Counted from the first letter of the stretch, positions 1-6,878 are shown. The stretch: 6,878 nucleotides of DNA from Chryseobacterium gleum (GCA_945903925.1 CAMDPJ010000128.1:1-6878), one strand, 5' to 3'. A program made the numbers and translations. Notes: generated by a model not told the origin, from the sequence alone.

Positions 1-1399
1 AAAGATTGCTTAGTTGTAAAAGGTAGGTTACCATAGCAAAAGCGCTAAAGCTTAGTAAATACCGGATAAACAAGGAGCGACTGATATGAAGTTTGAATTT
101 TTTTCGAGCATAAATAATTTGAAATAGGCACACAAAGCTTTGGGTGATAACACTTACTATGGCAGCAGCTTCAACGCCATAATGAGGAATAAGCAATAGG
201 TTTGCAGTGAAATTTAGCACTACGCCCAAGGCAGCTGTAATATTCAAAAGTTTCATTTCACCAGCAGCAGTAAGAAAAGTACCGTAAATGTACATAGCGC
301 TCATTGGAATGAAACTTAGAATAGTGAATAAGAATACCTTAGAAGACATGGCTATTTCGCGGGCATTTTCGATATTGGTTAATTCTCCTTTAAAGGAGAG
401 TACAAGTTTTTGAACGAGCGATAAATCCTCTTTTTGAGCATACAACGCACTAATAATGTTTTCGGCATGAATGGCACAGGTAAAGGCAATAAAAATAGAA
501 CTTAAGATCAATATAGAACCCGAAAGTTGAACCAGCTCATTTACATTTTCTTTTTTGGCAATCATACGTGCAAACATGGGCAATAAGGGTACCGAAAACA
601 GATACGAGAAATTAATGAGAGCGAGCAACAATCGAGAAGATTGCGCATAAATGCCTGCTTCAGCGTCTCCTCTATATCTCTCTAGAATAACGCTGTCGCT
701 AAACGAATACAACAGCATAAAAATTCCAATGAGTGCATAAGGAAAGCATTTTTTTAAGTAAGCTAAGCTAAAGCGCAAACTAAACTGAGGTTTTATTTTT
801 ACCGAAGAATGAAAAACCAGAAAAGCAAAAGCCAATAAAACTGCAACGGCATAACCAGCAGTTTGAATGTAAGCAAACCACATAATGTTAAATTCTGCTG
901 CTGATATTGTGTAAAACATGTACAGCACCAGTGAGGCCATAATTACTCTATCTGTAATAGAAATAATACTGTCGCTTTTAAAGAAATGAAGGCCTTGAAG
1001 ATTTGACCGTAAAAACATCAAAACAGCTAGTAAAAACTGATTGAAACCCAGCGTTGCTAGTAAAAGAATAGAGGAGGTTTTGTATCCAAGCGCCAGACCA
1101 ATAGCAATAAGCGAAACGAGATAGATTAAACCCAACAAAAATCTTAAAGGAATTAGTTTGTTGATATATTGATTGGCGAGTGATGGATTTGCAGCAATTT
1201 TTTTGTTGTTGAAATTGACAATGCCACCATCTAAAATCATGTTTAAAATAAGCGATAAATTGAATAGGGCGAAATAGAGTCCGTACTGTTCAATACCTGC
1301 TTTATTTTGCACTTCTACTTCAATAAATACCCACAAAGGTTTAATCAATAAATTTAGAAAAACCAGTAGGAGGATATTTGTGAGGAAGCTTTTTTTCAT
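1..1399 (-). CDS. Wzx-like oligosaccharide flippase (polysaccharide biosynthesis protein), 3' end cut by window edge
   Basis: Translating the minus strand from the ATG at 1399-1397 gives 466 codons with no stop, so the gene runs off the left edge. The protein is almost entirely hydrophobic, with about 12-13 membrane segments (roughly residues 8-28, 41-62, 85-106, 109-129, 149-168, 175-197, 218-238, 258-275, 291-311, 355-376, 384-404, 410-430, 443-463). The pattern resembles the Wzx/PST branch of the MOP exporter superfamily: an early GIEQYGLYFAL stretch (35-45), a mid-protein GIYAQSSRLL (249-258), PLLPMFARMIAKKE (271-284) and a late LNFTANLLLIPHYGVEAAAI (395-414). Known family members move undecaprenyl-linked oligosaccharides across the inner membrane. 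Family proteins are usually about 450-510 residues, so probably only a short C-terminal piece is missing. The loop at about 320-352 is longer and more charged than usual. The divergent glycosyltransferase next door supports a surface-glycan role. The fold is confident; the substrate is unknown. Confidence 0.88.
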   Translation of the reverse strand, partial: MKKSFLTNILLLVFLNLLIKPLWVFIEVEVQNKAGIEQYGLYFALFNLSLILNMILDGGIVNFNNKKIAANPSLANQYINKLIPLRFLLGLIYLVSLIAIGLALGYKTSSILLLATLGFNQFLLAVLMFLRSNLQGLHFFKSDSIISITDRVIMASLVLYMFYTISAAEFNIMWFAYIQTAGYAVAVLLAFAFLVFHSSVKIKPQFSLRFSLAYLKKCFPYALIGIFMLLYSFSDSVILERYRGDAEAGIYAQSSRLLLALINFSYLFSVPLLPMFARMIAKKENVNELVQLSGSILILSSIFIAFTCAIHAENIISALYAQKEDLSLVQKLVLSFKGELTNIENAREIAMSSKVFLFTILSFIPMSAMYIYGTFLTAAGEMKLLNITAALGVVLNFTANLLLIPHYGVEAAAIVSVITQSFVCLFQIIYARKKFKLHISRSLFIRYLLSFSAFAMVTYLLQLSNL

Positions 1400-1504
1400 T
1401 GGGGCTAAAATACGGTAAAGAAATTTAGAATTTAAAGTGTATTTCAATTTAGCTGTTAATAGTTTGTTTTTATTTATTTTAGCTATAAAAAGATTTTTGT
1501 TTTT
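1400..1504. other. Divergent intergenic region between flippase and glycosyltransferase genes
   Basis: These 105 bases separate two divergently transcribed genes and must hold both 5' ends unless one is read through from outside. The stretch is very AT-rich. On the plus strand the best -7-like sequence is GATTTTTG (1492-1499, one mismatch to TAnnTTTG), but the only TTTG upstream (1463-1466) is 25 bases away, too far for a good -33. A TATAAAA (1484-1490) is also present. No purine-rich ribosome binding site precedes the ATG at 1505, which is common in Bacteroidota. No small ORF or strong hairpin is visible. Confidence 0.6.
1420..1448 (-). promoter_or_regulatory. Possible Bacteroidota-type promoter for the flippase gene
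   Basis: Read on the minus strand, ATTG (1448-1445) is followed after 17 bases by TAAATTTC (1427-1420). The Bacteroidota primary-sigma consensus is TTTG, about 19-21 bases, then TAnnTTTG, so each element has one mismatch and the spacing is slightly short. It would leave a short leader of about 15 bases before the ATG at 1399. The region is so AT-rich that partial matches occur by chance, so this is a weak call. Confidence 0.22.
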
Positions 1505-2632
1505 ATGAAAATTGCTATTTCTACTCGTTTGTTTATTCCCGAAAAAAGAGATGGAATTGGCACCTTTACCAAAGAAGTTTTTCAATATTTGGCCAATACC
1601 TATAAAGAACACGAGTTTCATTTCATTTTCGACAGGGAGCCTTCTCCTTCTATTCAATTTTCGAGCAATGTTAAAGTGCATGTGGTGGGTTTGCCAACCC
1701 GACATGTTTCGTTAATTTGGTGGTGGTACAACACCTCCATTCCTTTGCTTTTAAAAGAGATTAAACCCGATATTTTTGTTTCTCCTGATGGTGTTACGCC
1801 AATGTTTGCTTCCACGCCTTGTTTACCTGTTTTGCACGATTTGGCGTTTGAGGTTCGTCCGCAAGACTTGCCTTTTTCCATTCGCCTGTTTTATAAAAAA
1901 ACAATAGCAGGTTCGGCAAAAAGAGCCAAAAGAATTGCCACAGTTTCCACCAATTCTAAAAATGATATTCATACTATTTATGGTGTTCCAAAAGATAAAA
2001 TTGATATCATTTACAGTGGAATTAGCAATCATTTTTATCCTTTAAGTGATGACCAAAAACTTTTAGTAAAAGCGCAGTGCACTCAAGGAAAGAACTATTT
2101 TATTTTTGTAGGTACAATTCTTCCGCGCAAGAATTTATTGAATATATTGAAAGCTTTTGAACTCTTTAAAAAAGCCACCAGTAGCGACATGAAATTTGTG
2201 GTGGTGGGCAATGTTTGGATATGGCCCGATGAGCTAAAGGCAGTTTACGAAAGATGTAAGAATGATGTGCTAGTTACCGGTAGAGTGAGCGATGAGGAGG
2301 TGACTAAATTGTATGCTGCTGCAAGTGCCGTAACTTATGTTTCTCATTATGAAGGTTTTGGTTTGCCTGTTTTAGAAGCATTTAATTCGAAAGTGCCTTT
2401 AATCACATCTAGCACTTCTTGTTTGCCTGAGATTGCAGGTGATGCGGCTTTGTTTGCTCATCCAGATAAACCAGAAGAGATTGCTGCGCAAATGCAAGCG
2501 GTAGTTCAAAACAAAGAATTAAGTAATCAATTAATTGAAATGGGGTGGGAGAGAAGAAATAAATTTACGTGGAGTGATACGGCTGAATTGTTGTGGCAAA
2601 GCATTTTAAAATCTACCAACAAAAATGCTTAA
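1505..2632 (+). CDS. GT4-type family 1 glycosyltransferase (GT-B fold)
   Basis: This 375-residue cytoplasmic enzyme has a typical length for retaining GT4 transferases, which move a sugar from a nucleotide-sugar donor to a growing lipid-linked glycan. The N-terminal acceptor half opens with MKIAIST and a Gly-rich turn GIGTFTKEV (17-25), and contains the conserved HDLAFE (111-116) and TVSTNSKNDI (146-155). The donor-binding half carries FVGTILPRKNL (201-211), in which R208 and K209 match the usual phosphate-contacting Arg/Lys, VTGRVSDEEV (257-266), and the E-x7-E motif EGFGLPVLE (E283 to E291). All expected key residues are present. The hydrophobic patch around IWWWYN (71-76) may face the membrane or acceptor. 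The closest style is that of mannosyl- or rhamnosyl-type transferases in O-antigen and capsule loci, but neither donor nor acceptor can be assigned. The gene is divergent from the flippase and overlaps rnhB by 8 nt. Confidence 0.93.
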   Translation: MKIAISTRLFIPEKRDGIGTFTKEVFQYLANTYKEHEFHFIFDREPSPSIQFSSNVKVHVVGLPTRHVSLIWWWYNTSIPLLLKEIKPDIFVSPDGVTPMFASTPCLPVLHDLAFEVRPQDLPFSIRLFYKKTIAGSAKRAKRIATVSTNSKNDIHTIYGVPKDKIDIIYSGISNHFYPLSDDQKLLVKAQCTQGKNYFIFVGTILPRKNLLNILKAFELFKKATSSDMKFVVVGNVWIWPDELKAVYERCKNDVLVTGRVSDEEVTKLYAAASAVTYVSHYEGFGLPVLEAFNSKVPLITSSTSCLPEIAGDAALFAHPDKPEEIAAQMQAVVQNKELSNQLIEMGWERRNKFTWSDTAELLWQSILKSTNKNA

Positions 2633-3227
2633 ATCATATTTTAAAAAGGGAACTGTTGAAGCTGGCTGTGATGAGGCTGGTAGAGGTTGTTTGGCCGGAC
2701 CCGTTTTTGCCGCTTCGGTGATATTACCAAAGAATTACAAGAATAAGCTGCTCGACGACTCAAAAAAATTGAACGAGAAAAAAAGAATGTTTTTGCGCGA
2801 AGAGATTATGAAAGATGCGCTTCATTTCGCCATTGCTCATGTAGATAATGTTGAAATCGATGAAATCAATATTTTAAATGCTTCTTTTTTAGCCATGCAT
2901 CGCGCTGTTGATGAACTTGCAGAAAAACCAGAGTTGTTGCTGATTGATGGCAACAGATTTAAAGCCTATAAAAACATACCGCATCAATGTATCATTAAAG
3001 GTGATGGTAAATATTTAAGCATTGCTGCGGCATCTATCTTGGCTAAAACATCGCGCGATTTATACATGGAGCAAATTCATCACGAATTTCCTATGTACAA
3101 CTGGGTTCAAAATAAGGGTTATCCTACTAAAGATCATCGTTTAGGAATAAGTAATGAAGGGCCTTGCAAGTACCACCGAATGTCGTTCACGCTTTTGCCC
3201 GAAGCAAAACAACTTTCTCTTTTTTAA
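2625..3227 (+). CDS. rnhB: Ribonuclease HII
   Basis: RNase HII cuts the RNA strand of RNA-DNA hybrids and starts removal of single ribonucleotides misincorporated into DNA. At 200 residues it has the normal length. The family signature CDEAGRG (15-21) supplies catalytic D16 and E17 plus the Gly-Arg-Gly loop that senses the ribose 2'-OH. LLIDGNRF (105-112) supplies D108, and KGDGKYLSIAAASILAKTSRD (125-145) supplies the fourth acidic residue, most likely D127. Y166 in NKGYPTKDH matches the tyrosine that stacks on the ribonucleotide junction. The enzyme therefore looks intact. The start at 2625 is supported because the protein begins just ahead of the signature, as in related proteins. That ATG lies within the last codons of the glycosyltransferase (stop 2630-2632), giving an 8-nt overlap that suggests a shared transcript and translational coupling. 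No separate promoter is evident. Confidence 0.97.
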   Translation: MLKSYFKKGTVEAGCDEAGRGCLAGPVFAASVILPKNYKNKLLDDSKKLNEKKRMFLREEIMKDALHFAIAHVDNVEIDEINILNASFLAMHRAVDELAEKPELLLIDGNRFKAYKNIPHQCIIKGDGKYLSIAAASILAKTSRDLYMEQIHHEFPMYNWVQNKGYPTKDHRLGISNEGPCKYHRMSFTLLPEAKQLSLF

Positions 3228-3280
3228 TTTTAAACAAAAGTGATACATTCGTTTAATTTACCTAAAACAAATAAGGCATT

Positions 3281-4003
3281 ATGTTATTGAAAGATTGGGC
3301 ACGTAAAATATTGAATTCCCTTCACCTCGATTTGACCAAGAATTTAAAGTACGACAGGTTAACCAAGCGTGTTGTTGCTAAAGTATTAAATGCCAATTCT
3401 ACTTGTGTTGACGTAGGTTGCCATAAAGGAGAAATTCTCGATTTGTTCTTAGAGAAATCGCCCAATGGAAATCATTTTTGCTTTGAGCCTTTACCTCATT
3501 TAAATCAACAGCTTCAATTGAAATACGGTAAAACAAACAGAATTTTCTCTTGCGCTCTTTCTGAAACAGAAGGAAAAACTACTTTTAATTATGTGAAGAA
3601 TGCACCAGCATACAGTGGCATTAAACAAAGAAGATACGATATTGATAATCCGCAAATAGAAGTGATTGATGTGGAGCTTAAAACATTGGATAGCATAGTG
3701 GGGGAGGAACAAAAAATCGATTTAATTAAAATTGATGTGGAAGGTGCTGAGCTGGGTGTGTTGAAAGGAGCGAAGAAAACATTGATGAGATGCAAGCCCG
3801 TAGTTATTTTTGAATGCGGTATTGGTGCTAGCGAATTTTATGGCACTAAGCCTGATGATATGTTTAACTTTCTAACAGATGTAATAGGTTTAAATATTTC
3901 GCTTTTGAATAGGTGGTTGGCCAAAGAAAAACCATTAACTCAAGATGAATTTGCAAATGCTTTTGAGAACAATACCGATTACTATTTCATTGCTTATTCA
4001 TAG
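3281..4003 (+). CDS. FkbM-family SAM-dependent methyltransferase
   Basis: This 240-residue protein has a class I (Rossmann) methyltransferase core. Motif I, VDVGCHKGE (43-51), binds S-adenosylmethionine. FEPLP (68-72) ends strand 2 with the acidic residue E69 that should contact the SAM ribose. The FkbM signature is clear: LKTLDSIV (133-140) followed by IDLIKIDVEGAELGVLKGA (146-164). FkbM-family enzymes typically O-methylate sugars or small metabolites. Beside a glycosyltransferase and a flippase, methylation of a surface-glycan sugar is the natural inference, but the substrate is not shown by sequence. No signal peptide or membrane segment is evident, so it should be cytoplasmic. It starts 53 nt after rnhB; a weak ATAAGG (3271-3276) precedes the ATG. 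It may be the last gene of the glycosyltransferase-rnhB transcript or have its own promoter; a one-mismatch -7-like TACATTCG lies at 3244-3251 without a convincing -33. Confidence 0.92.
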   Translation: MLLKDWARKILNSLHLDLTKNLKYDRLTKRVVAKVLNANSTCVDVGCHKGEILDLFLEKSPNGNHFCFEPLPHLNQQLQLKYGKTNRIFSCALSETEGKTTFNYVKNAPAYSGIKQRRYDIDNPQIEVIDVELKTLDSIVGEEQKIDLIKIDVEGAELGVLKGAKKTLMRCKPVVIFECGIGASEFYGTKPDDMFNFLTDVIGLNISLLNRWLAKEKPLTQDEFANAFENNTDYYFIAYS

Positions 4004-4040
4004 TCAGTGTAGCTTTTTAACTGTTATTTTGTTTATAAGT

Positions 4041-4060
4041 ATTAAGCGTTAAGGCTTAAT
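4041..4060. promoter_or_regulatory. Perfect 7-bp inverted repeat upstream of the large membrane protein gene
   Basis: ATTAAGC (4041-4047) and GCTTAAT (4054-4060) are exact reverse complements separated by six bases, GTTAAG, which adds another TTAAG half-site in the middle. No T-run follows, so it is a poor intrinsic terminator for the gene ending at 4003. It lies about 30-50 bases before the start predicted from the -7 element at 4077, where an operator or activator site could sit. Its role is inferred, and chance is possible in DNA this AT-rich. Confidence 0.35.
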
Positions 4061-4076
4061 TCACCTTCTCTTGAAA

Positions 4077-4084
4077 TACCTTTG
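4077..4084 (+). promoter_or_regulatory. Candidate Bacteroidota -7 promoter element (TACCTTTG)
   Basis: TACCTTTG matches TAnnTTTG exactly and lies 21 bases before the ATG at 4106, which would give a short leader of about 15 bases. No good TTTG -33 element stands 19-21 bases upstream; that place holds the right arm of the inverted repeat at 4041-4060, which could suggest an activator-dependent promoter. The exact -7 match and its position directly before a gene are the support. Confidence 0.4.
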
Positions 4085-4105
4085 TCTTTTCATTGAACAA
4101 TCTTT

Positions 4106-6853
4106 ATGTCGAAAAAAACAGGGGTCATTCTTATTGTTGTTTTATTGTTAGCCGCAGCAGGTGTTGTGGGCTATTTTATGTACGATGAAGTAGAGAAGGC
4201 AGAGCATGAAGTTCAACTCACCTTAAATGCTATTCCCGAAAATGCGGGTTTAATTATTCGCGCCACCAATCCTTTCGATAAATGGAATCAGTTGAAGAGT
4301 AAAGGGCAGTACTGGAAGGAATTACAAGGTATTCCTGCCTTTGCGACTTTAGATAGTCAGATTACATATTTCCAAAAAGCTTTTACAGCCAATCCGAAAT
4401 TACGCGCGTTGGTGCAAAATGAACCTGCATTTTTATCCTTGCACATGGCTGGTTTACACGAGTGTAATGTATTGTTTAGTTTTTCATGCAAAGATGCTTC
4501 TGCGGTAGCTGAGTTTCAAAAAGTGATGAATAGAGGTGATAGCGGCATTAAGGTTTTTACACGCACTTATGAAGATGTAACGATTCACCAAAATTCTAAT
4601 CTATCTACAGGTAAACAATATTCATTAGCTTTATCGAGTGGTATTTTGGTGGTGAGTGAGAGTCCGATATTGGTAGAAGATGCCTTGCGCTCAATCAAAC
4701 ACGGCTCGCCTTTGGTGCAAAATGCTTCTTTTTTAAAGGTGTTTAAAACTGCCGACCCGTCGGCAGATGCCAATATTTTCATCAACTTTAAACGATTGCC
4801 CGATATGCTTTCTTTGGTGGTGCACAACACCTTTGCTAAAGAGCTAAAAATGTTTACAGGTTTTGGCAATTGGAGCGAAAGTGATTTGAGAATAAAGTCG
4901 GAAGGCTTAGCTTTTTCTGGCGTTTCTTATGAACCCGACAGTGTAAATTCCTATTTAAAATTATTTGAAGACCAGGCGCCACAAAAAATAAATGTTACCA
5001 ATATTTTACCCGATAACACTGCCTTTTTCTTGTATTATGGCATAGATGATTTCGATAAATTTAAAAAAGGATACCGCAATTATTTGTCGGGAAACAAAAG
5101 CCTTTTCGATTTCGAAAAAACCTTGGCAACGCTTTCTGCTACTACCGATTTGGATATTGATGAAGACATCTTTTCGTGGATAGGCAAAGAAATTTGTTTG
5201 GTGTATGCACAATCGAATGCCGATGATTTTAAACAAAATGCCTATTTGGTATTTCGCACCAACGATATTGAAAGTGCCGATACTAAATTGAAGGAAATTC
5301 AGTCGAAAACCAATCCGGCTGGAGAAATGATTGAGTTTCAAAAATACAAGATAGAGAATTTAGGATTGGTTGATTTCTTTCCAAAAGTATTTGGAAACCT
5401 TGCTTCTTTAGTTACCCATTCCTATTATATTATAATAGATGACTATATTGTTTTTGCCAATGAAGCTGGCGCTTTAAAACATTTCATCAATTCTTATATG
5501 GGTGGAAAAATATTGGCTAAAGAGGCTAACTTCATTCAGTTTATGGAGCATTTTTCAGAGAATACTAATTTGATGGCCTACCTCAATTTTAAGAAGTGCA
5601 ACAATTTATGGAAAGCATTTGCAACGCCCAAATTGTTCAAAGAAATAGAAGCCTATGTGGATACCATAGCTAAATTTGAATCTTTTGGTTATCAGTTCAA
5701 TATGAATGGAAATGTGTTTACTACCAATGCCTTCTTAAAATACAATCCTAAGAAAGGCAGCAAATCATCATCGTTGGTAGAAATTCCGTTGGACAGCACT
5801 TTCTCTTTCCGTCCGCAAAAAGTTATGAATCATCTAACAAAAGAAAAAGAAATTATTTTACAAGACGATGCAAACAATTTGTATTTGTTAAACACGGCGG
5901 GAGAAATTTTGTGGAAGCGCAATTTGGGCGAAAAAATATTGGGCGAAATTCATCAGGTAGATTGCTACAAAAACGGAAAATTGCAGTACTTATTCAACAC
6001 CACAACTAAGTTGTATTTGGTGGATAGAAATGGTGGAGACGTTAAAGGGTTCCCTGTTTCTTTGGTAGGCAAAGCAAGTGCTGGCTTAAGTTTAATGGAT
6101 TACGAAAACACTAAGAGTTACCGAATATTGATTCCGTTTACCAATGGCAAGGTTGCCAATTACGATATTAATGGTGGAGTGGTAAAAGGCTTTGAATTTT
6201 CGGGGATGCCTGCAGAAATTAAAACGCCAATGACTCATCTTTCATTTGACAAGAAGGATTATATAGTGGTGGTTGATGTGCAAGGCAACGTGAAAATAAT
6301 GGGAAGAAAAGGAGAGGAAAAAGCGAAGGTGAAAGGGCAAGTGCCTAAATCGAAAATGAATGATTTCGTTGTTGTAAAAGGCAAAACTTTTGAGAAGTCG
6401 GCGGTAATGAACACCGACAACAATGGCGTACTTAACATTCTGTATTTCGATGGCACTTCACAAAAAATATCATTTAAATCTTTCGAAGCCAATCACCGTT
6501 GGTATTTGTATGATGTAAATAATGATGGTGCTGATGATGTAGTGTTTTTAGATAACAATATTATTGAGGCTTACCAAATGAATAAGAGTGAGTTGTTCTC
6601 ACTAGAAACAGGTGAGGCCAACTTAAAAGGCAGATTGTTTTTTGATGAAATTAAAGGCGAAACGTTTAGAATGGGCTTTGCCGATTACAGCACCAATAAA
6701 TTGTTCTTGAGCGACAATTCGGGAACAATCATAGATGGCTTCCCTATAGATGCTTCTTCGCCTTATTTAATAGAGGATTTACATGGTGATGGTTCAACAG
6801 AAATTATAGTGGGCGACAACAGAGCAAATCTCTATATATTTCCTTTACAATAA
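4106..6853 (+). CDS. Membrane-anchored DUF3352-like protein with C-terminal beta-propeller, function unknown
   Basis: This 915-residue protein begins with a short basic stretch and one hydrophobic helix (about 5-25) with no obvious cleavage site or lipobox, so it is probably an inner-membrane anchor with the rest in the periplasm. Residues about 38-270 and 297-545 look like two diverged copies of one module. Each opens with a [IL]P-[ED]-N phrase followed by FDK (43-59 and 301-318), and each holds a matching segment ending in an F-K core (NFKRL near 227-231, NFKKC near 495-498). The style recalls DUF3352-type proteins of Bacteroidota. From about 572 the sequence becomes a series of short strands with repeated G-x-x-x-GFP-like turns (NGGDVKGFP 642-650, NGGVVKGFE 689-697, NSGTIIDGFP 871-880) and FG-GAP/VCBS-like loops (DVNNDGADD 803-811, DLHGDGSTE 891-899), as in a beta-propeller. 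I see no catalytic motif. A scaffold or ligand-binding role in the envelope is a guess. It is separated from the FkbM gene by 102 bp and probably has its own promoter. Confidence 0.85.
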   Translation: MSKKTGVILIVVLLLAAAGVVGYFMYDEVEKAEHEVQLTLNAIPENAGLIIRATNPFDKWNQLKSKGQYWKELQGIPAFATLDSQITYFQKAFTANPKLRALVQNEPAFLSLHMAGLHECNVLFSFSCKDASAVAEFQKVMNRGDSGIKVFTRTYEDVTIHQNSNLSTGKQYSLALSSGILVVSESPILVEDALRSIKHGSPLVQNASFLKVFKTADPSADANIFINFKRLPDMLSLVVHNTFAKELKMFTGFGNWSESDLRIKSEGLAFSGVSYEPDSVNSYLKLFEDQAPQKINVTNILPDNTAFFLYYGIDDFDKFKKGYRNYLSGNKSLFDFEKTLATLSATTDLDIDEDIFSWIGKEICLVYAQSNADDFKQNAYLVFRTNDIESADTKLKEIQSKTNPAGEMIEFQKYKIENLGLVDFFPKVFGNLASLVTHSYYIIIDDYIVFANEAGALKHFINSYMGGKILAKEANFIQFMEHFSENTNLMAYLNFKKCNNLWKAFATPKLFKEIEAYVDTIAKFESFGYQFNMNGNVFTTNAFLKYNPKKGSKSSSLVEIPLDSTFSFRPQKVMNHLTKEKEIILQDDANNLYLLNTAGEILWKRNLGEKILGEIHQVDCYKNGKLQYLFNTTTKLYLVDRNGGDVKGFPVSLVGKASAGLSLMDYENTKSYRILIPFTNGKVANYDINGGVVKGFEFSGMPAEIKTPMTHLSFDKKDYIVVVDVQGNVKIMGRKGEEKAKVKGQVPKSKMNDFVVVKGKTFEKSAVMNTDNNGVLNILYFDGTSQKISFKSFEANHRWYLYDVNNDGADDVVFLDNNIIEAYQMNKSELFSLETGEANLKGRLFFDEIKGETFRMGFADYSTNKLFLSDNSGTIIDGFPIDASSPYLIEDLHGDGSTEIIVGDNRANLYIFPLQ

Positions 6854-6859
6854 AGGAAA
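6839..6859 (+). terminator. Perfect 9-bp hairpin spanning the stop codon (possible terminator or 3'-end structure)
   Basis: TTTCCTTTA (6839-6847) and TAAAGGAAA (6851-6859) are exact reverse complements around a three-base loop, CAA. The TAA stop codon (6851-6853) is the first part of the right arm. The stem is mostly A-T with two G-C pairs and no T-run follows, so it is not a classical intrinsic terminator. It might protect the mRNA 3' end or act as a weak bidirectional terminator. A second CCTTTTA at 6872-6878 could pair with the same AAAGG instead. Confidence 0.35.
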
Positions 6860-6878
6860 CAAACAAAGTAACCTTTTA

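Noticed and set aside
1..1399. The left region considered as a non-coding or pseudogene stretch because no complete ORF closes inside it.
   Set aside because: The minus strand is open for 466 codons from a good ATG with clear flippase features; it only lacks its stop because of the window edge.
1448..1484. Direct repeat TTTAGCT (1448-1454 and 1478-1484), 30 bp apart, in the divergent intergenic region.
   Set aside because: Seven bases in very AT-rich DNA is easily chance, and the flanking bases do not extend the match.
1654..1881. Minus-strand open frame of 75 codons inside the glycosyltransferase gene.
   Set aside because: It lies wholly within a well-supported gene and the peptide has no recognisable features.
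3181..3280. Possible terminator between rnhB and the FkbM gene, suggested by the T-rich stretch near 3215-3230.
   Set aside because: I find no stable hairpin in front of the T-run, and the run overlaps the last codons of rnhB.
4585..5341. Minus-strand open frames of 94 and 111 codons (4585-4869 and 5006-5341) inside the large membrane protein gene.
   Set aside because: Both are antisense shadows of a long, clearly coding frame, and neither peptide resembles a known protein.

Overview
The window looks like chromosomal DNA from a member of the Bacteroidota. The DNA is AT-rich, start codons lack a clear Shine-Dalgarno sequence and sit behind A/T-rich leaders, one intergenic region carries an exact match to the Bacteroidota -7 promoter element (TAnnTTTG), and the RNase HII has the N-terminal sequence style I associate with that phylum. 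I cannot name the class or genus from sequence alone. I see no IS element, CRISPR array, tRNA or rRNA.

The layout is five protein genes with short gaps. A polytopic membrane protein of the Wzx/oligosaccharide flippase type lies on the minus strand from 1399 to the left edge; its C-terminus is outside the window. A divergent 105-bp AT-rich gap follows. On the plus strand come a GT4-type glycosyltransferase (1505-2632), an rnhB gene (2625-3227, overlapping the previous gene by 8 nt) and an FkbM-family methyltransferase (3281-4003). After a 102-bp gap with a perfect 20-bp inverted repeat and a -7 element comes a 915-residue membrane-anchored protein (4106-6853). Its stop codon lies inside a perfect 9-bp hairpin.

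The flippase, glycosyltransferase and FkbM methyltransferase fit one theme: building, decorating and exporting a lipid-linked surface glycan. rnhB is a housekeeping DNA-repair gene that appears to share a transcript with the glycosyltransferase. The large last gene is the least understood. Its N-terminal two thirds look like two diverged copies of a module resembling DUF3352-type proteins, and its C-terminal third looks like a beta-propeller with FG-GAP/VCBS-like turns. It probably faces the periplasm, and its function is unknown. I found no convincing new defence or mobile system; the most rewarding item is the architecture of this last protein and the palindromes flanking its gene.
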